Assembly (NCBI RefSeq): GCF_000312445.1
Contig: NZ_HE997183.1
Location: 999-64,998 of the forward strand
Direction: 5' to 3'
Source of the DNA: Phocaeicola abscessus CCUG 55929
GTDB taxonomy: Bacteria > Bacteroidota > Bacteroidia > Bacteroidales > Bacteroidaceae
DNA length: 64,000 nucleotides
In this document: piece after piece, positions 1 through 8,889 of the stretch
How the letters are laid out: every line of letters starts with the position of its first letter
Numbering within the stretch: position 1 is the first letter of the stretch
Notes under the pieces: model-generated
Database searches by the model: none
Told to the model about the DNA's origin: nothing
Seen by the model: the letters and a program-made list of their open reading frames with translations, nothing else
Made by a program: the position numbers and the translations under genes

Positions 1-1637
1 AAACGGACGGAATAGGAATTTCGCCTCAATGTCCGCATCGTCATATTGCCCGCACTGTTATAAGTATACGTGTAGCCGAGACGCACGATGAGCTGATCTT
101 CATAACTGGCGCGCAATAAAGAATTTCGGGCCGACATGTTATTCAGATAGTCTTCGAATTCGGTTGATTTGCGCGGCATATACACATAGTTGATATCCAC
201 GAGATCGAACTTGTGCTGACGCCGCCGATTACTCCATTTGTAGCTCCACGACGCTGCGGCCAAAGTGCGTGAAAACTCCGGACGGATTTGCTGGCCGAAC
301 TGCAGCCCGACTTCGGAGGTGGCCCGTACTTTCCGCCTGAAATTGGAAGAAAGAAACGGAATCATGAATTGCGGGAAGTTCAGACTCGTTTCCGCGCCGA
401 ATTCGGTATAATTATCGTTCACATAATCCTGACTGTTCGATCCGGTAATCGCTTCGTAGGCACCGCGCACTTTCATGGTAAATGTTTCCGATCCTTTGAA
501 TACATTCCTGTGCTGAAAAGAAACCGAAGCCGCTGCCCCCAAATCGCCGGCCGAGTTCGTCCCTTCGATTTCGAAGGCGACGGATTTGTCTTTTCCCTTT
601 GCTAAAGAAATATACGCATCTATTTGCGTACTGTCGCTCCCATCGACTTCCTGGAAAGTAATATTCGCATAGCGAAGCGCTCGTAAACGACCGAGCAGCG
701 AATGCGTCTCCTGGACATCCTGGTCGTTATACAGTTTTCCGGGACGGATACGATTGAAATCCGTCAACAATTTCGGACGGAAATATAACTTCTTCTTGTA
801 ATACACGGAAAATCCCTTATACACGAGCGAGTCGAACTCGATCAGACCTTCCCTGTCCAAGCGCACCACCTCTTTATCGACAATGAAATTGACTTTGCGA
901 ACGCTGAACTGTCGGTGCCTTTCGGGAATATCTTCTTTCTGCCGCTGATAGGGCAATAACCTGAGAATCAAATCCACCGAATGGGTGTTTCGCGCCGTAT
1001 CCGCTTGATAGACGATAAAATCCTTATTAAAACGATAATAGCCGTTCGACATAAGCCCGTTCGTAATCCGTTGACGCTCGGCATCCAGGACATTTACGTC
1101 GAGCCTCATTCCGTTGTGGAGGAACGAACGGGCAGAATCTTTTCGGACGAACTCGGCCACGGTCGGATCATTCATCTCATAGGTCAGCTTGTGGACTACG
1201 TACGGCTTTCCGGCACGAATGCGATAAGTTAGCTTCAATTTCTTCCTTTTAATAAAATGATCGAGCGTAACCTTAGCCGCCATATAGCCCATATTCCGGA
1301 CAGCCTTTTCAATTTCCCTTTGAGTTTTCTCCGCCGATTCGCTATGGAAGATTTCCGGCGCATCTCCTATTTTTCGGAAGAATCGATTAATCCTTTTAGA
1401 CGAATCCCGCCCCGAAATGCAATAGATCCGCATCGGAACCTTTACGAAATTAAACCATTTAGCATTGGGATTCTGACGGATATAGGTATAAAACTGAGAA
1501 GGATCCACGCCTTTCGTATCCGATTCGATTTTTACTTCATCCAGCAGGTATTTATCCTCCGGGATGAATTTGCCGACCGAACACGAAGTCACGAAAAGCA
1601 GTCCTATCATCAGCATGCCGATTGATTTTCCAGTCAT
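1..1637 (-). CDS. tamL: TamL/BamA-family outer membrane lipoprotein, partial (3' end outside window)
   Basis: The reading frame opens at the ATG at 1637-1635 and stays open to the left edge, so the C-terminus is missing. The N-terminus is a lipoprotein signal (MTGKSIGMLMIGLLFVTSC) with a lipobox ending at Cys19, followed by a Bacteroidetes TamL-like start (GKFIPEDKYLLDEVKIES). TamL proteins are Omp85-family lipoproteins with POTRA repeats followed by a 16-strand barrel; they work with TamB-like proteins in outer membrane biogenesis. A TATATTTG -7 element lies about 30 bases upstream and supports this start. The assignment to TamL rather than a generic BamA paralogue rests on the lipoprotein start and is fairly firm. 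Confidence 0.8.
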   Translation of the reverse strand, partial: MTGKSIGMLMIGLLFVTSCSVGKFIPEDKYLLDEVKIESDTKGVDPSQFYTYIRQNPNAKWFNFVKVPMRIYCISGRDSSKRINRFFRKIGDAPEIFHSESAEKTQREIEKAVRNMGYMAAKVTLDHFIKRKKLKLTYRIRAGKPYVVHKLTYEMNDPTVAEFVRKDSARSFLHNGMRLDVNVLDAERQRITNGLMSNGYYRFNKDFIVYQADTARNTHSVDLILRLLPYQRQKEDIPERHRQFSVRKVNFIVDKEVVRLDREGLIEFDSLVYKGFSVYYKKKLYFRPKLLTDFNRIRPGKLYNDQDVQETHSLLGRLRALRYANITFQEVDGSDSTQIDAYISLAKGKDKSVAFEIEGTNSAGDLGAAASVSFQHRNVFKGSETFTMKVRGAYEAITGSNSQDYVNDNYTEFGAETSLNFPQFMIPFLSSNFRRKVRATSEVGLQFGQQIRPEFSRTLAAASWSYKWSNRRRQHKFDLVDINYVYMPRKSTEFEDYLNNMSARNSLLRASYEDQLIVRLGYTYTYNSAGNMTMRTLRRNSYSVR

Positions 1638-1666
1638 ATACCGCGTAAACTTCGAATTTTAACGTA

Positions 1667-1674
1667 CAAATATA
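1667..1674 (-). promoter_or_regulatory. -7 promoter element for tamL
   Basis: TATATTTG on the minus strand matches the Bacteroidetes TAnnTTTG element about 30 bases before the tamL start codon. It is divergent from the promoter of the TrmH-family gene. Confidence 0.6.
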
Positions 1675-1695
1675 CGACTAATAATGAATTAAAGT

Positions 1696-1703
1696 TAACT
1701 TTG
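1696..1703 (+). promoter_or_regulatory. -7 promoter element for the TrmH-family gene
   Basis: TAACTTTG matches TAnnTTTG and lies 35 bases before the ATG at 1739. Confidence 0.6.
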
Positions 1704-1738
1704 TCCGTAATTAAGTTATTCGTGTTATACCGCCCGCC

Positions 1739-2488
1739 ATGCTTAGTAAGAATAAGATAAAGTACATCCGTTCGTTGGAGTTGAAGAAAAATCGGACGAC
1801 CGACGGGGTCTTCGTAGCCGAAGGCCATAAATTAGTCGACGAACTGATCGGACATTTCGGGTGCCGGCTCCTGTTGGCTACGGCAAAATGGCAGTCAGCT
1901 CATTCGGTGCAGGCGGACGAAATCGTAGAAGTAACGGACGAGGAATTAGCGAGAGCCAGCTTCCAGAAAAGTCCGCAAGAGGTGTTGGCTGTCTTCGAAC
2001 AGCCCTCCTATCCATTATCGACCGAGATGCTTTCGCATGCTTTATGTTTAGCGTTGGATAACGTACAAGACCCGGGAAATGCAGGCACGATCATCCGTCT
2101 GGCCGACTGGTTCGGCATAGAATACCTGTTCTGTTCGAACGAGACGGTCGATGTCTTCAATCCCAAAACCGTTCAAGCTACGATGGGAGCGTTAGCCAGG
2201 GTGAAGATCTGCTATACCGATCTGCCGCTGCTCCTGAAATCGTTGAGCGATATACCTGTCTACGGAACCTTTCTGACCGGCGAGAATATCTATGAAAAAC
2301 AACTCGCCGATCACGGACTTATCGTGATGGGAAACGAGGGCAAGGGAATAAGCAAGGAAGTAGCTGCCTGGATACGCGAACGACTTTACATACCTAATTA
2401 TCCTCGAGGACGTACCGCTTCCGAATCATTGAACGTAGCCATAGCCACAGGCATCGTTTGCGCTGAATTCCGAAGACGACGCCAGTAG
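1739..2488 (+). CDS. TrmH/SpoU-family RNA 2'-O-methyltransferase
   Basis: This 249-residue protein is a SPOUT-class methyltransferase that should transfer a methyl group from S-adenosylmethionine to a ribose 2'-OH in rRNA or tRNA. All three SpoU motifs are visible: motif 1 DNVQDPGNAGTIIR (107-120), motif 2 MGNEGKGIS (197-205) and motif 3 SLNVAIA (230-236). Residues 1-90 form the short SpoU substrate-binding region (KKNRTTDGVFVAEGHKLVDE). The length is normal. It is divergently transcribed from tamL with its own promoter. The exact RNA target cannot be read from the sequence. Confidence 0.9.
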   Translation: MLSKNKIKYIRSLELKKNRTTDGVFVAEGHKLVDELIGHFGCRLLLATAKWQSAHSVQADEIVEVTDEELARASFQKSPQEVLAVFEQPSYPLSTEMLSHALCLALDNVQDPGNAGTIIRLADWFGIEYLFCSNETVDVFNPKTVQATMGALARVKICYTDLPLLLKSLSDIPVYGTFLTGENIYEKQLADHGLIVMGNEGKGISKEVAAWIRERLYIPNYPRGRTASESLNVAIATGIVCAEFRRRRQ

Positions 2489-2659
2489 CTGTGCATAATG
2501 TTCACCGCGCGCACCACCGCGTAACCGGTGGCCGAAGCGTTACGCACCCGGATAAAAGCGCGATACGAGGTCGGCGAAGTATCCTCCGAAATTTCGGAAT
2601 GCTCCGGAGACGGAAAAATAAATTATTCCGACTTAGCGCTTGCTCTTCCGATAAAATTC

Positions 2660-4423
2660 CTATTTATTTTCTTTCACGTTGATGGTCAAGTGCAATTCAT
2701 CCAGCTGCTTTTGTTCCAAATCGGCGGGAGCATCCAGCATCACATCCCGTCCGCTGTTATTCTTGGGGAAAGCGATACAATCGCGGATACTGTCGAGCCC
2801 GGCGAAGATCGACACCCAGCGGTCGAGCCCGTAGGCCAGTCCTCCGTGAGGAGGAGCACCGTATCGGAACGCATTCATCAGGAATCCGAACTGGGCTTCG
2901 GCCCGCTCCTTGGAGAAACCGAGGAGTTCGAACATTTTCTCCTGCAGGTGCTGGTCGTGGATACGAATAGATCCGCCTCCCACCTCGACGCCGTTGCATA
3001 CCATATCGTACGCGTCGGCCCGGACGTTTGCCGGATCGGTATCCAGGAGGGGAATATCCTCCTCCTTGGGATGCGTAAAGGGATGATGCGTGGCCATCAG
3101 ACGCTGCTCTTCGTCGCTCCATTCGAACATCGGGAAGTCGACCACCCAAAGCAGGGCGAACTTATCCTTGTCGCGCAGTCCCAATTGTTCGGCCACCTTC
3201 AGGCGGAGTTCGCACAACTGTTTGCGAGTCTTCATGACGTCGTCTCCGCTTAGAACGAGGATCAAGTCGCCGGGTTTGGCACGGCATGTGTCTTTCATCC
3301 GCTGCAGCACATCCTGGGCATAGAACTTGTCGACACTCGACCTGACCGTTCCGTCGGCCTCTACGCGGGCGTAGACCATCCCCTTCGCGCCGATTTGTGG
3401 CTTTTTCACATATTCCGTCAGCGCATCCAACTGTTTGCGCGTGTACGAAGCAGCTCCTTCCGCACAGATTCCGCCGATATAGGCGGCATTGTCGAATACG
3501 GAGAAGCCGTAGCCCTTCAGCACGTCGGCCAACTCGACCAAAGTCATGCCGAAGCGCATGTCGGGCTTGTCGCTGCCGTAATATTTCATGGCGTCCTGCC
3601 ATGTCATCCGGATGAAAGGTTTGTCGAATTCCACACCGCGAATCGCCTTAAACAAATGCTTCGCCATGCCTTCGAAGGTGCGGATGATATCCTCCTGATC
3701 CACGAAACTCATCTCACAGTCGATCTGCGTGAACTCCGGCTGCCGATCGGCCCGAAGGTCTTCGTCGCGAAAACATTTTACAATCTGGAAATAACGGTCC
3801 ATACCCGCCACCATAAGCAATTGTTTCAAAGTCTGCGGAGACTGGGGCAAGGCGTAGAACTGCCCGGGGTTCATGCGCGAGGGCACGACGAAGTCGCGAG
3901 CCCCTTCGGGCGTAGAACCGATCAGCATCGGCGTTTCTACCTCGAGAAATCCCAACCCGTCGAGATAACGGCGGACTTCCATTGTCACCTTATGCCGCAA
4001 CTCCATATTCTTGCGGACGGCGGGGCGGCGCAAATCCAGATAACGGTATTTCATGCGGAGATCATCGCCCCCGTCGGTCTCGTCTTCAATGGTAAAAGGG
4101 GGAGTCGACGACGGATTCAGCACATTCATCCCGGAGACCGCGATTTCTATATCGCCCGTAGGAAGATTTTCGTTCTTATTTGAGCGTTCCTGAACGGTGC
4201 CGGTTACTTGAATGACGAATTCGCGGCCCAAACGATTGGCTTGCTCGCAAAGCTCGACATTGATCGCCTCGTTGAATACCAATTGCGTAATGCCGTAGCG
4301 GTCGCGGAGGTCGACGAACGTCATCCCTCCCATCTTCCGTGTCCGCTGCACCCATCCGGTCAGGGTCACCTCCTTCCCTGCATCGGAAAGTCTCAACTCT
4401 CCGCATGTATGACTTCTATACAT
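2660..4423 (-). CDS. aspS: Aspartyl-tRNA synthetase
   Basis: This 587-residue class II synthetase charges tRNA-Asp with aspartate. It begins with the OB-fold anticodon-binding domain ([22 protein letters not shown] near residue 25). Class II motif 2 is seen in [18 protein letters not shown], the bacterial GAD insertion lies in the middle, and motif 3 is near the C-terminus ([11 protein letters not shown]). The length is typical of bacterial AspRS. The start [10 protein letters not shown] is the family's usual start and follows a TAACTTTG element at 4452-4459. It stands alone on the minus strand, with the TlpA-like gene upstream in the same direction. Confidence 0.97.
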   Translation of the reverse strand: MYRSHTCGELRLSDAGKEVTLTGWVQRTRKMGGMTFVDLRDRYGITQLVFNEAINVELCEQANRLGREFVIQVTGTVQERSNKNENLPTGDIEIAVSGMNVLNPSSTPPFTIEDETDGGDDLRMKYRYLDLRRPAVRKNMELRHKVTMEVRRYLDGLGFLEVETPMLIGSTPEGARDFVVPSRMNPGQFYALPQSPQTLKQLLMVAGMDRYFQIVKCFRDEDLRADRQPEFTQIDCEMSFVDQEDIIRTFEGMAKHLFKAIRGVEFDKPFIRMTWQDAMKYYGSDKPDMRFGMTLVELADVLKGYGFSVFDNAAYIGGICAEGAASYTRKQLDALTEYVKKPQIGAKGMVYARVEADGTVRSSVDKFYAQDVLQRMKDTCRAKPGDLILVLSGDDVMKTRKQLCELRLKVAEQLGLRDKDKFALLWVVDFPMFEWSDEEQRLMATHHPFTHPKEEDIPLLDTDPANVRADAYDMVCNGVEVGGGSIRIHDQHLQEKMFELLGFSKERAEAQFGFLMNAFRYGAPPHGGLAYGLDRWVSIFAGLDSIRDCIAFPKNNSGRDVMLDAPADLEQKQLDELHLTINVKENK

Positions 4424-4451
4424 CTCTTGTTTATTATTAAATTTTAGCGCC

Positions 4452-4459
4452 CAAAGTTA
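4452..4459 (-). promoter_or_regulatory. -7 promoter element for aspS
   Basis: TAACTTTG on the minus strand lies 29 bases before the aspS ATG, inside the short gap after the TlpA-like gene, so aspS probably has its own start of transcription. Confidence 0.6.
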
Positions 4460-4470
4460 CTCATTTGTTT

Positions 4471-5232
4471 TCATTCCGACGCTATTTGTTGGAGCAATCG
4501 AAGCAGAAAGTCTCTCTTTTGCGGATTAGTGCCGTCCATCACATACCTGACGATTCCCTCTTTATCTACGATGACCGTAACCGGATAGGCCTCGACCCCG
4601 AACATATCTTTCAAGAGTGTGTCGTCGGCAATCTGATGGAATCTGAATTTCTGCCTTTCTACAATTTCTTTGATCTCCTGTGGAGTATTATAGGTCACGG
4701 CGAGGTATGTCGCGTCGGGAACCGATTCCATCCACCGGTTGATTTCGGGCATCTCTTTGATGCAGGGGCCGCATCCCGTGAACCAGAAATTAAGTACCAA
4801 CGGTTTCCCCCTCGTGCTTTTGTCCGAAAAAAGATTTCCTTCCACATCCTTTATGCTGAATCTGCCGATTTGATCCCCTATTTTCAGCCGATTGGCCCCT
4901 ACCGGTATAACTGCCAGCGCACTCATTACTCTTATCCCCTTGGTCTTGTATTCCTTCAACAATTCGAGATCTTTGACGTTGTTTTCAGGAACGGCATATC
5001 GCAAGTCGGCGGCCGTCAAATGTTCGGGGTGATGAACTTCGAAAACCGTCTTGCCGTTCGGCAGCTTGTACAGGGTAATGGAATCCTTCTCGACCCCCAT
5101 CGGCGTAAAAGTGAAATAATAACGGCCGATAATGAATTTGCACGCTATCAGGGAGTCAGCATCACGGAAAGCGGCATAACTATCGACAGTAAGCGATAGC
5201 GCAACGATTATCCATAAAATCTTATTCATCAT
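4471..5232 (-). CDS. Exported TlpA-family thiol-disulfide oxidoreductase
   Basis: The 253-residue protein starts with a cleavable signal peptide (MMNKILWIIVALSLTVDSYA), so it should act in the periplasm. Residues 20-110 are an uncharacterised N-terminal region. From about 117 to the end it is a redoxin/thioredoxin fold (IGDQIGRFSIKDVEGN) with the active site FTGCGPC, Cys154 and Cys157. It should reduce or exchange disulfides in exported proteins. A TACCTTTG promoter element at 5250-5257 precedes it. Start at either of the two adjacent ATG codons is possible. The partner protein is unknown. Confidence 0.85.
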   Translation of the reverse strand: MMNKILWIIVALSLTVDSYAAFRDADSLIACKFIIGRYYFTFTPMGVEKDSITLYKLPNGKTVFEVHHPEHLTAADLRYAVPENNVKDLELLKEYKTKGIRVMSALAVIPVGANRLKIGDQIGRFSIKDVEGNLFSDKSTRGKPLVLNFWFTGCGPCIKEMPEINRWMESVPDATYLAVTYNTPQEIKEIVERQKFRFHQIADDTLLKDMFGVEAYPVTVIVDKEGIVRYVMDGTNPQKRDFLLRLLQQIASE

Positions 5233-5249
5233 TTTCTTCGGTTGTTCTA

Positions 5250-5257
5250 CAAAGGTA
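5250..5257 (-). promoter_or_regulatory. -7 promoter element for the TlpA-like gene
   Basis: TACCTTTG on the minus strand lies 18 bases before the first ATG of the gene and matches TAnnTTTG. Confidence 0.55.
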
Positions 5258-5403
5258 AGTTATTAAATGAATATTTCAACCGGCGCTCCTCCGTTTTTAT
5301 TCTGTTCGTAAAGAAAAACGATCCATAATTTTGGCCCCAATCAATGCGTTGTTGTATTATCCTCTAATGTGCCTTATTTCCGCTTGACACCTAAGTATTC
5401 GAC

Positions 5404-5436
5404 ACAAAAAAGGTAGTTACTTTATTGTAACTACCT
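5404..5436 (-). terminator. Intrinsic terminator after tRNA-Pro
   Basis: On the minus strand a perfect 10-base-pair stem (AGGTAGTTAC / GTAACTACCT, loop of 6) is followed directly by a run of six T. It starts 14 bases after the tRNA-Pro 3' end. Confidence 0.85.
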
Positions 5437-5449
5437 GATTTTCAGCTTG

Positions 5450-5524
5450 TCGGGGTAACAAGATTCGAACTTGTGACCCCCTGCTCCCAAAGCAGGTGCG
5501 CTAACCGGACTGCGCTACACCCCG
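5450..5524 (-). tRNA. tRNA-Pro (anticodon TGG)
   Basis: On the minus strand the acceptor CGGGGTG pairs with TACCCCG. The anticodon arm is CCTGC-TTTGGGA-GCAGG with anticodon TGG, and the T arm contains GTTCGAATC. The length is about 75 nt. CCA is not encoded. It is flanked by its own promoter (5548-5555) and terminator. Confidence 0.95.
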
Positions 5525-5547
5525 TCTTACTTTCTTTAAAAGCGTTG

Positions 5548-5555
5548 CAAAAATA
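5548..5555 (-). promoter_or_regulatory. -7 promoter element for tRNA-Pro
   Basis: TATTTTTG on the minus strand lies 23 bases before the mature tRNA 5' end. Confidence 0.6.
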
Positions 5556-5584
5556 CGCCGTTTTTTTATATTTCCCAACGGATT

Positions 5585-6772
5585 TTACTTCAAAATCCCG
5601 AGCTGCCGGAAACATTTTGTCAATTTCTCGACGGCGATGCCAATCTGTTCCTTCGTATGAGTAGCCATTAAAGCGACGCGAACCAACGTATCCTGAGGGG
5701 CACAAGCCGGCGGAATGACGGGATTGATAAAGATCCCTTCGTCCAAAGCCAATTTGGTCACGGCGAAGGTCTTGTCGACATCGCGGACATATAATGGAAT
5801 GATCGGGCTTTCCGTATTGCCAATTTCGAAACCGGCGGCGCGGAACCGATCCAACGCATAGTTGGTGATGGTCCACAAATTCTTTCGGCGCTGTTCGTCT
5901 TCCTGAATAATATGAAGAGCCTCCATAGCAGCGGCGGTCGAAGCCGGCGTCAAGCTTGCGGAGAAAATATAAGTACGCGAATTATGACGCAACCAATTGA
6001 TCGTGTCGTGATCGGCGGCGATAAAGCCTCCGATAGAGGCAAGCGATTTCGAAAACGTGCCCATGATCAGATCTACCTTGTCGATGACGCCGAAATGATC
6101 GCAAACCCCCTGTCCTTTGCTTCCGAACACGCCGATCCCATGAGCTTCGTCAACCATCACAGAAGCATTGTATTTCTCTTTCAAACGGATGATCTCGGGT
6201 AGATTCGCCAAATCGCCTTCCATCGAAAATACGCCATCCACCACGATGAGCTTCACGGCGTCAGGATTGCATTTTTTCAACTCTTTCTCCAAAGCCTCCA
6301 TGTCATTGTGCTTGTACTTCAGCTGCGTAGAGAAAGAAAGACGACGCCCATCGACGATCGAGGCATGATCGCGGTCATCGCAAATAATGTAATCGTTACG
6401 ATCGGTAAGACATGAAACGACGCCTGCATTCACACTAAAGCCGGTAGAATAAACCAAAGCTTCGTCTTTACCGACAAATTTCGCCAATTCCTTTTCCAAT
6501 TGTACGTGAATATCGAGCGTCCCATTTAAAAAACGGGAGCCAGCACATCCCGTACCGTATTTTTCTGTCGCTTCAATAGCCGCATGGATGATACGCTGGT
6601 CATAGGTTAGCCCCATATAAGAATTAGAACCGAACATCAGGACTTTTTGCCCGTCCATGATCACTTCGGTATCCTGATGGCTATCTATTTCGCGGAAATA
6701 AGGATATACTCCTTCTGCCTGATATTTTTGAGGCAAACGATATTTACTTAATTTGTCTTGCAATAATCCCAT
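5585..6772 (-). CDS. spt: Serine palmitoyltransferase (alpha-oxoamine synthase family)
   Basis: This PLP enzyme condenses serine with a fatty acyl-CoA to 3-ketosphinganine, the first step of sphingolipid synthesis, which Bacteroidetes are known to carry out. The 395-residue protein shows FGSNSYMGLT, the substrate-site GTGCAGSRFLNG, the cofactor region VDEAHGIGVFG and the PLP lysine in GTFSKSLASIGGF. The start MGLLQDKLSKY was chosen because it matches the Bacteroides enzyme as I recall it. An in-frame ATG at 6883 lies inside the promoter (TATCTTTG, 6881-6888) and is ruled out. Other alpha-oxoamine synthases (Kbl, BioF) are close relatives, but the N-terminus and Bacteroidetes context favour SPT. 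Confidence 0.88.
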   Translation of the reverse strand: MGLLQDKLSKYRLPQKYQAEGVYPYFREIDSHQDTEVIMDGQKVLMFGSNSYMGLTYDQRIIHAAIEATEKYGTGCAGSRFLNGTLDIHVQLEKELAKFVGKDEALVYSTGFSVNAGVVSCLTDRNDYIICDDRDHASIVDGRRLSFSTQLKYKHNDMEALEKELKKCNPDAVKLIVVDGVFSMEGDLANLPEIIRLKEKYNASVMVDEAHGIGVFGSKGQGVCDHFGVIDKVDLIMGTFSKSLASIGGFIAADHDTINWLRHNSRTYIFSASLTPASTAAAMEALHIIQEDEQRRKNLWTITNYALDRFRAAGFEIGNTESPIIPLYVRDVDKTFAVTKLALDEGIFINPVIPPACAPQDTLVRVALMATHTKEQIGIAVEKLTKCFRQLGILK

Positions 6773-6880
6773 ATCTTCAATATGTGGCGTAAGTATGCTA
6801 ATCTTACACGTTTGGTATAATAAGTTTAAAATCGTTCCGATGTGTCGATTCTGGGAACCATTAACCGCCAAATCAGGCTG

Positions 6881-6888
6881 CAAAGATA
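6881..6888 (-). promoter_or_regulatory. -7 promoter element for serine palmitoyltransferase
   Basis: TATCTTTG on the minus strand implies a transcript starting near 6875 and a leader of about 100 nt before the ATG at 6772. Confidence 0.6.
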
Positions 6889-6979
6889 TTAATTTTTCAT
6901 TATCGGAATGATTTTTTTACAAAAAAAATTTCTTCAAGGAAATCTTAGGGGATTTCTATTTCAAAAAATAAAAAAGCAG

Positions 6980-6987
6980 TAACTTTG
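6980..6987 (+). promoter_or_regulatory. -7 promoter element for the lipid kinase
   Basis: TAACTTTG lies 30 bases before the ATG at 7017 and is divergent from the serine palmitoyltransferase promoter. Confidence 0.6.
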
Positions 6988-7016
6988 CATGAGCCAAAGT
7001 GCTCAAAAGTACCATT

Positions 7017-8030
7017 ATGCCCCCAAAGAAAAAGATAAGATTCATCGTCAATCCCATTTCCGGAACTCAAAGCAAAGAAACGATATTGAAGAAAATAAAC
7101 GAGCTCATAGATCGGGACAAATACGATTTCGAAATTATCAGAACAAAATTTGCAGGACATGCTACAGCACTTTCGACCAAAGCCGTCGACGAACGGATTG
7201 ACACGGTGGTCGCAATCGGTGGCGACGGCACGGTCAATGAGGTTGCCCGCGGCCTCGTTCACACCCCGACCTCTTTGGGAATCATCCCCTGCGGTTCGGG
7301 TAACGGATTGGCCAGAACCTTACATATCCCCATCGATCCCAAAGCCTCCATCAGTCTGTTAAATAAAGACCACTCGCTTTGCATTGACTACGGGAAGATC
7401 AACGACATCCCTTTCTTCTGTACCTGCGGTGTGGGATTCGATGCTTTCATCAGCATGAAATTCGCGGATTCGGGTAAAAGAGGACCAATGACCTATGTGC
7501 AGAATATCTTAACCCAATATCTCACCTATAAACCCGACACGTACGAAGTCACGAACGAGGATACCACCATCCAGCATAAGGCCTTCCTCATTGCGTGTGC
7601 AAATGCCGATCAGTACGGAAATAATGCTTTTATTGCCCCGCAGGCTTCGCTGGTGGACGGTTTATTGGACGTTACCATCTTGGAACCGTTTACGGTGCTG
7701 GACATCCCCTCGCTTACCTTTCGCCTGTTCAATAAGACCATCGATCAGGATTCCCGCATCAAGACGTTCCGAACGAAAAAAGTGTTGATTCATCGGGCTG
7801 ATCCCGGCGTATTTCACATAGACGGCGATCCGGTAACAGGAGAAAAAGACTTGGTCGTCGAGGTCGTTCCCCAAGGGTTGAACATCATCGCTCCCGAATT
7901 GAAGAGAAAAGCTGCCTCCCGCAATGTCATGCAAGAAATCGGGAATTTCATTAACAACTTGCAGCCCTTAAAGGACATGAAGATAAAGTTTCCTACCACT
8001 TTTGATAAAAATCGCACGTCAAAGCCTTGA
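7017..8030 (+). CDS. Diacylglycerol/sphingoid-type lipid kinase (DAGK catalytic family)
   Basis: The protein (about 337 residues from MPPKKK) has the DAGK catalytic domain: FIVNPISG near the start, the nucleotide-binding loop VVAIGGDGTVNEVARG and IIPCGSGNGLAR. The C-terminal half is the usual beta-sandwich lipid-binding domain with HIDGDP. The ATG at 7017 was chosen because it begins the conserved IRFIVNP segment and follows the promoter; an in-frame ATG at 6999 is only 12 bases past the -7 box. It is divergent from serine palmitoyltransferase, so a sphingoid base is a plausible substrate (inference); diacylglycerol or undecaprenol are alternatives. Its 3' end overlaps trmN6 by 38 bases, convergently. 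Confidence 0.87.
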   Translation: MPPKKKIRFIVNPISGTQSKETILKKINELIDRDKYDFEIIRTKFAGHATALSTKAVDERIDTVVAIGGDGTVNEVARGLVHTPTSLGIIPCGSGNGLARTLHIPIDPKASISLLNKDHSLCIDYGKINDIPFFCTCGVGFDAFISMKFADSGKRGPMTYVQNILTQYLTYKPDTYEVTNEDTTIQHKAFLIACANADQYGNNAFIAPQASLVDGLLDVTILEPFTVLDIPSLTFRLFNKTIDQDSRIKTFRTKKVLIHRADPGVFHIDGDPVTGEKDLVVEVVPQGLNIIAPELKRKAASRNVMQEIGNFINNLQPLKDMKIKFPTTFDKNRTSKP

Positions 8031-8712
8031 ATGCTTCGCTGAAAACCTGAGGCCCCGTTTCTATTACCAACTGATTTACCTGACAGGAAACAATCCGAGG
8101 TCGCAATTCCAACAAAACTCTTTTAGGCGAGGCACCCGGCTTGGAAAAGACGGTGGTCTGCCGGCTTGGATAAAGATAAAACTCCATAGCCGTCGACCAG
8201 AAAACGTTCAACGATTCATAAGGCAGCACTACGGAGAAAGCACCTTCCGGCGTTAACAATTCCGAAACGCTCCGTAACAAGTCGTAAAAGCTCAAACTAT
8301 CTGTATGCCTGGCTGTATTCCGTCGCTTTTGGGGACTTTTCAGAGAGTTTGCGAAATAAGGCGGATTGGATACGATGCAATCAAAGCTTTGTTCGGGACA
8401 ATACTCCCGAATATCTTGTCGCATAACCCGAATTCTATTTTTCCAAGGAGAGAGTAAAATATTATCCATAGCCTGACCGTAAGCGTTTTCATCAATGTCG
8501 ACAGCCGTTATCCGGGCATCGCTTCGTTGCGCAAGCATTAAGGCGATCAATCCTGTTCCCGTTCCGATATCCAAGATACGCGTGCTTTGAGAAACATCCG
8601 TCCATGCCCCCAATAAAACGCCGTCCGTTCCCACCTTCATCGCGCAGCGATCATGATAGACGACAAATCGTTTAAAAGCAAAATAATCAGCAGACATCAA
8701 TGATATATTCAT
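7993..8712 (-). CDS. trmN6: tRNA1(Val) (adenine(37)-N6)-methyltransferase
   Basis: This 239-residue Rossmann-fold methyltransferase should methylate A37 of a valine tRNA using S-adenosylmethionine. The SAM-binding motif is ILDIGTGTGLIALMLAQ (about 45-61) and the N6-adenine catalytic motif is NPPY (about 117). The N-terminal FKRFVVYHDRCAMKVGTDGVLLGAW is characteristic of the YfiC/TrmN6 group. Met1 (8712) and Met7 (8694) are both possible starts; a TACATTTG element at 8726-8733 fits either. It converges with the lipid kinase and overlaps its last codons. Confidence 0.88.
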   Translation of the reverse strand: MNISLMSADYFAFKRFVVYHDRCAMKVGTDGVLLGAWTDVSQSTRILDIGTGTGLIALMLAQRSDARITAVDIDENAYGQAMDNILLSPWKNRIRVMRQDIREYCPEQSFDCIVSNPPYFANSLKSPQKRRNTARHTDSLSFYDLLRSVSELLTPEGAFSVVLPYESLNVFWSTAMEFYLYPSRQTTVFSKPGASPKRVLLELRPRIVSCQVNQLVIETGPQVFSEAFKALTCDFYQKW

Positions 8713-8725
8713 TGTTTACCATCGC

Positions 8726-8733
8726 CAAATGTA
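8726..8733 (-). promoter_or_regulatory. -7 promoter element for trmN6
   Basis: TACATTTG on the minus strand lies 14 bases before the first possible ATG, which leaves a very short leader or favours the second ATG. Confidence 0.5.
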
Positions 8734-8826
8734 TAGGATTTATCGGGCAATACCAAATATTAGGAATTATTTGAACTTATTGTCATAATTAATCCAAATA
8801 ATAAAGAAAATCCGGACGGAAATAAC

Positions 8827-8834
8827 TAACTTTG
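8827..8834 (+). promoter_or_regulatory. -7 promoter element for lon-tgt-lptG
   Basis: TAACTTTG lies 56 bases before the lon ATG. No strong inverted repeat typical of heat-shock repressor sites was seen here. Confidence 0.6.
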
Positions 8835-8889
8835 CATTTCATTTCGAGCTAAAAAGTTCGAAAAATAATAGAGGAAGCAAAAAGATTTT

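Noticed and set aside
3395-4183. Long plus-strand ORF of 262 codons opposite aspS
   Set aside because: It is antisense to a clear aspS gene, has no recognised domain and no promoter or ribosome site.
5442-5876. Minus-strand ORF running through tRNA-Pro
   Set aside because: It overlaps both the tRNA and the serine palmitoyltransferase gene in another frame and has no coding character.
6773-6883. N-terminal extension of serine palmitoyltransferase to the ATG at 6883
   Set aside because: The ATG lies inside the -7 promoter box and the extension has no family counterpart.
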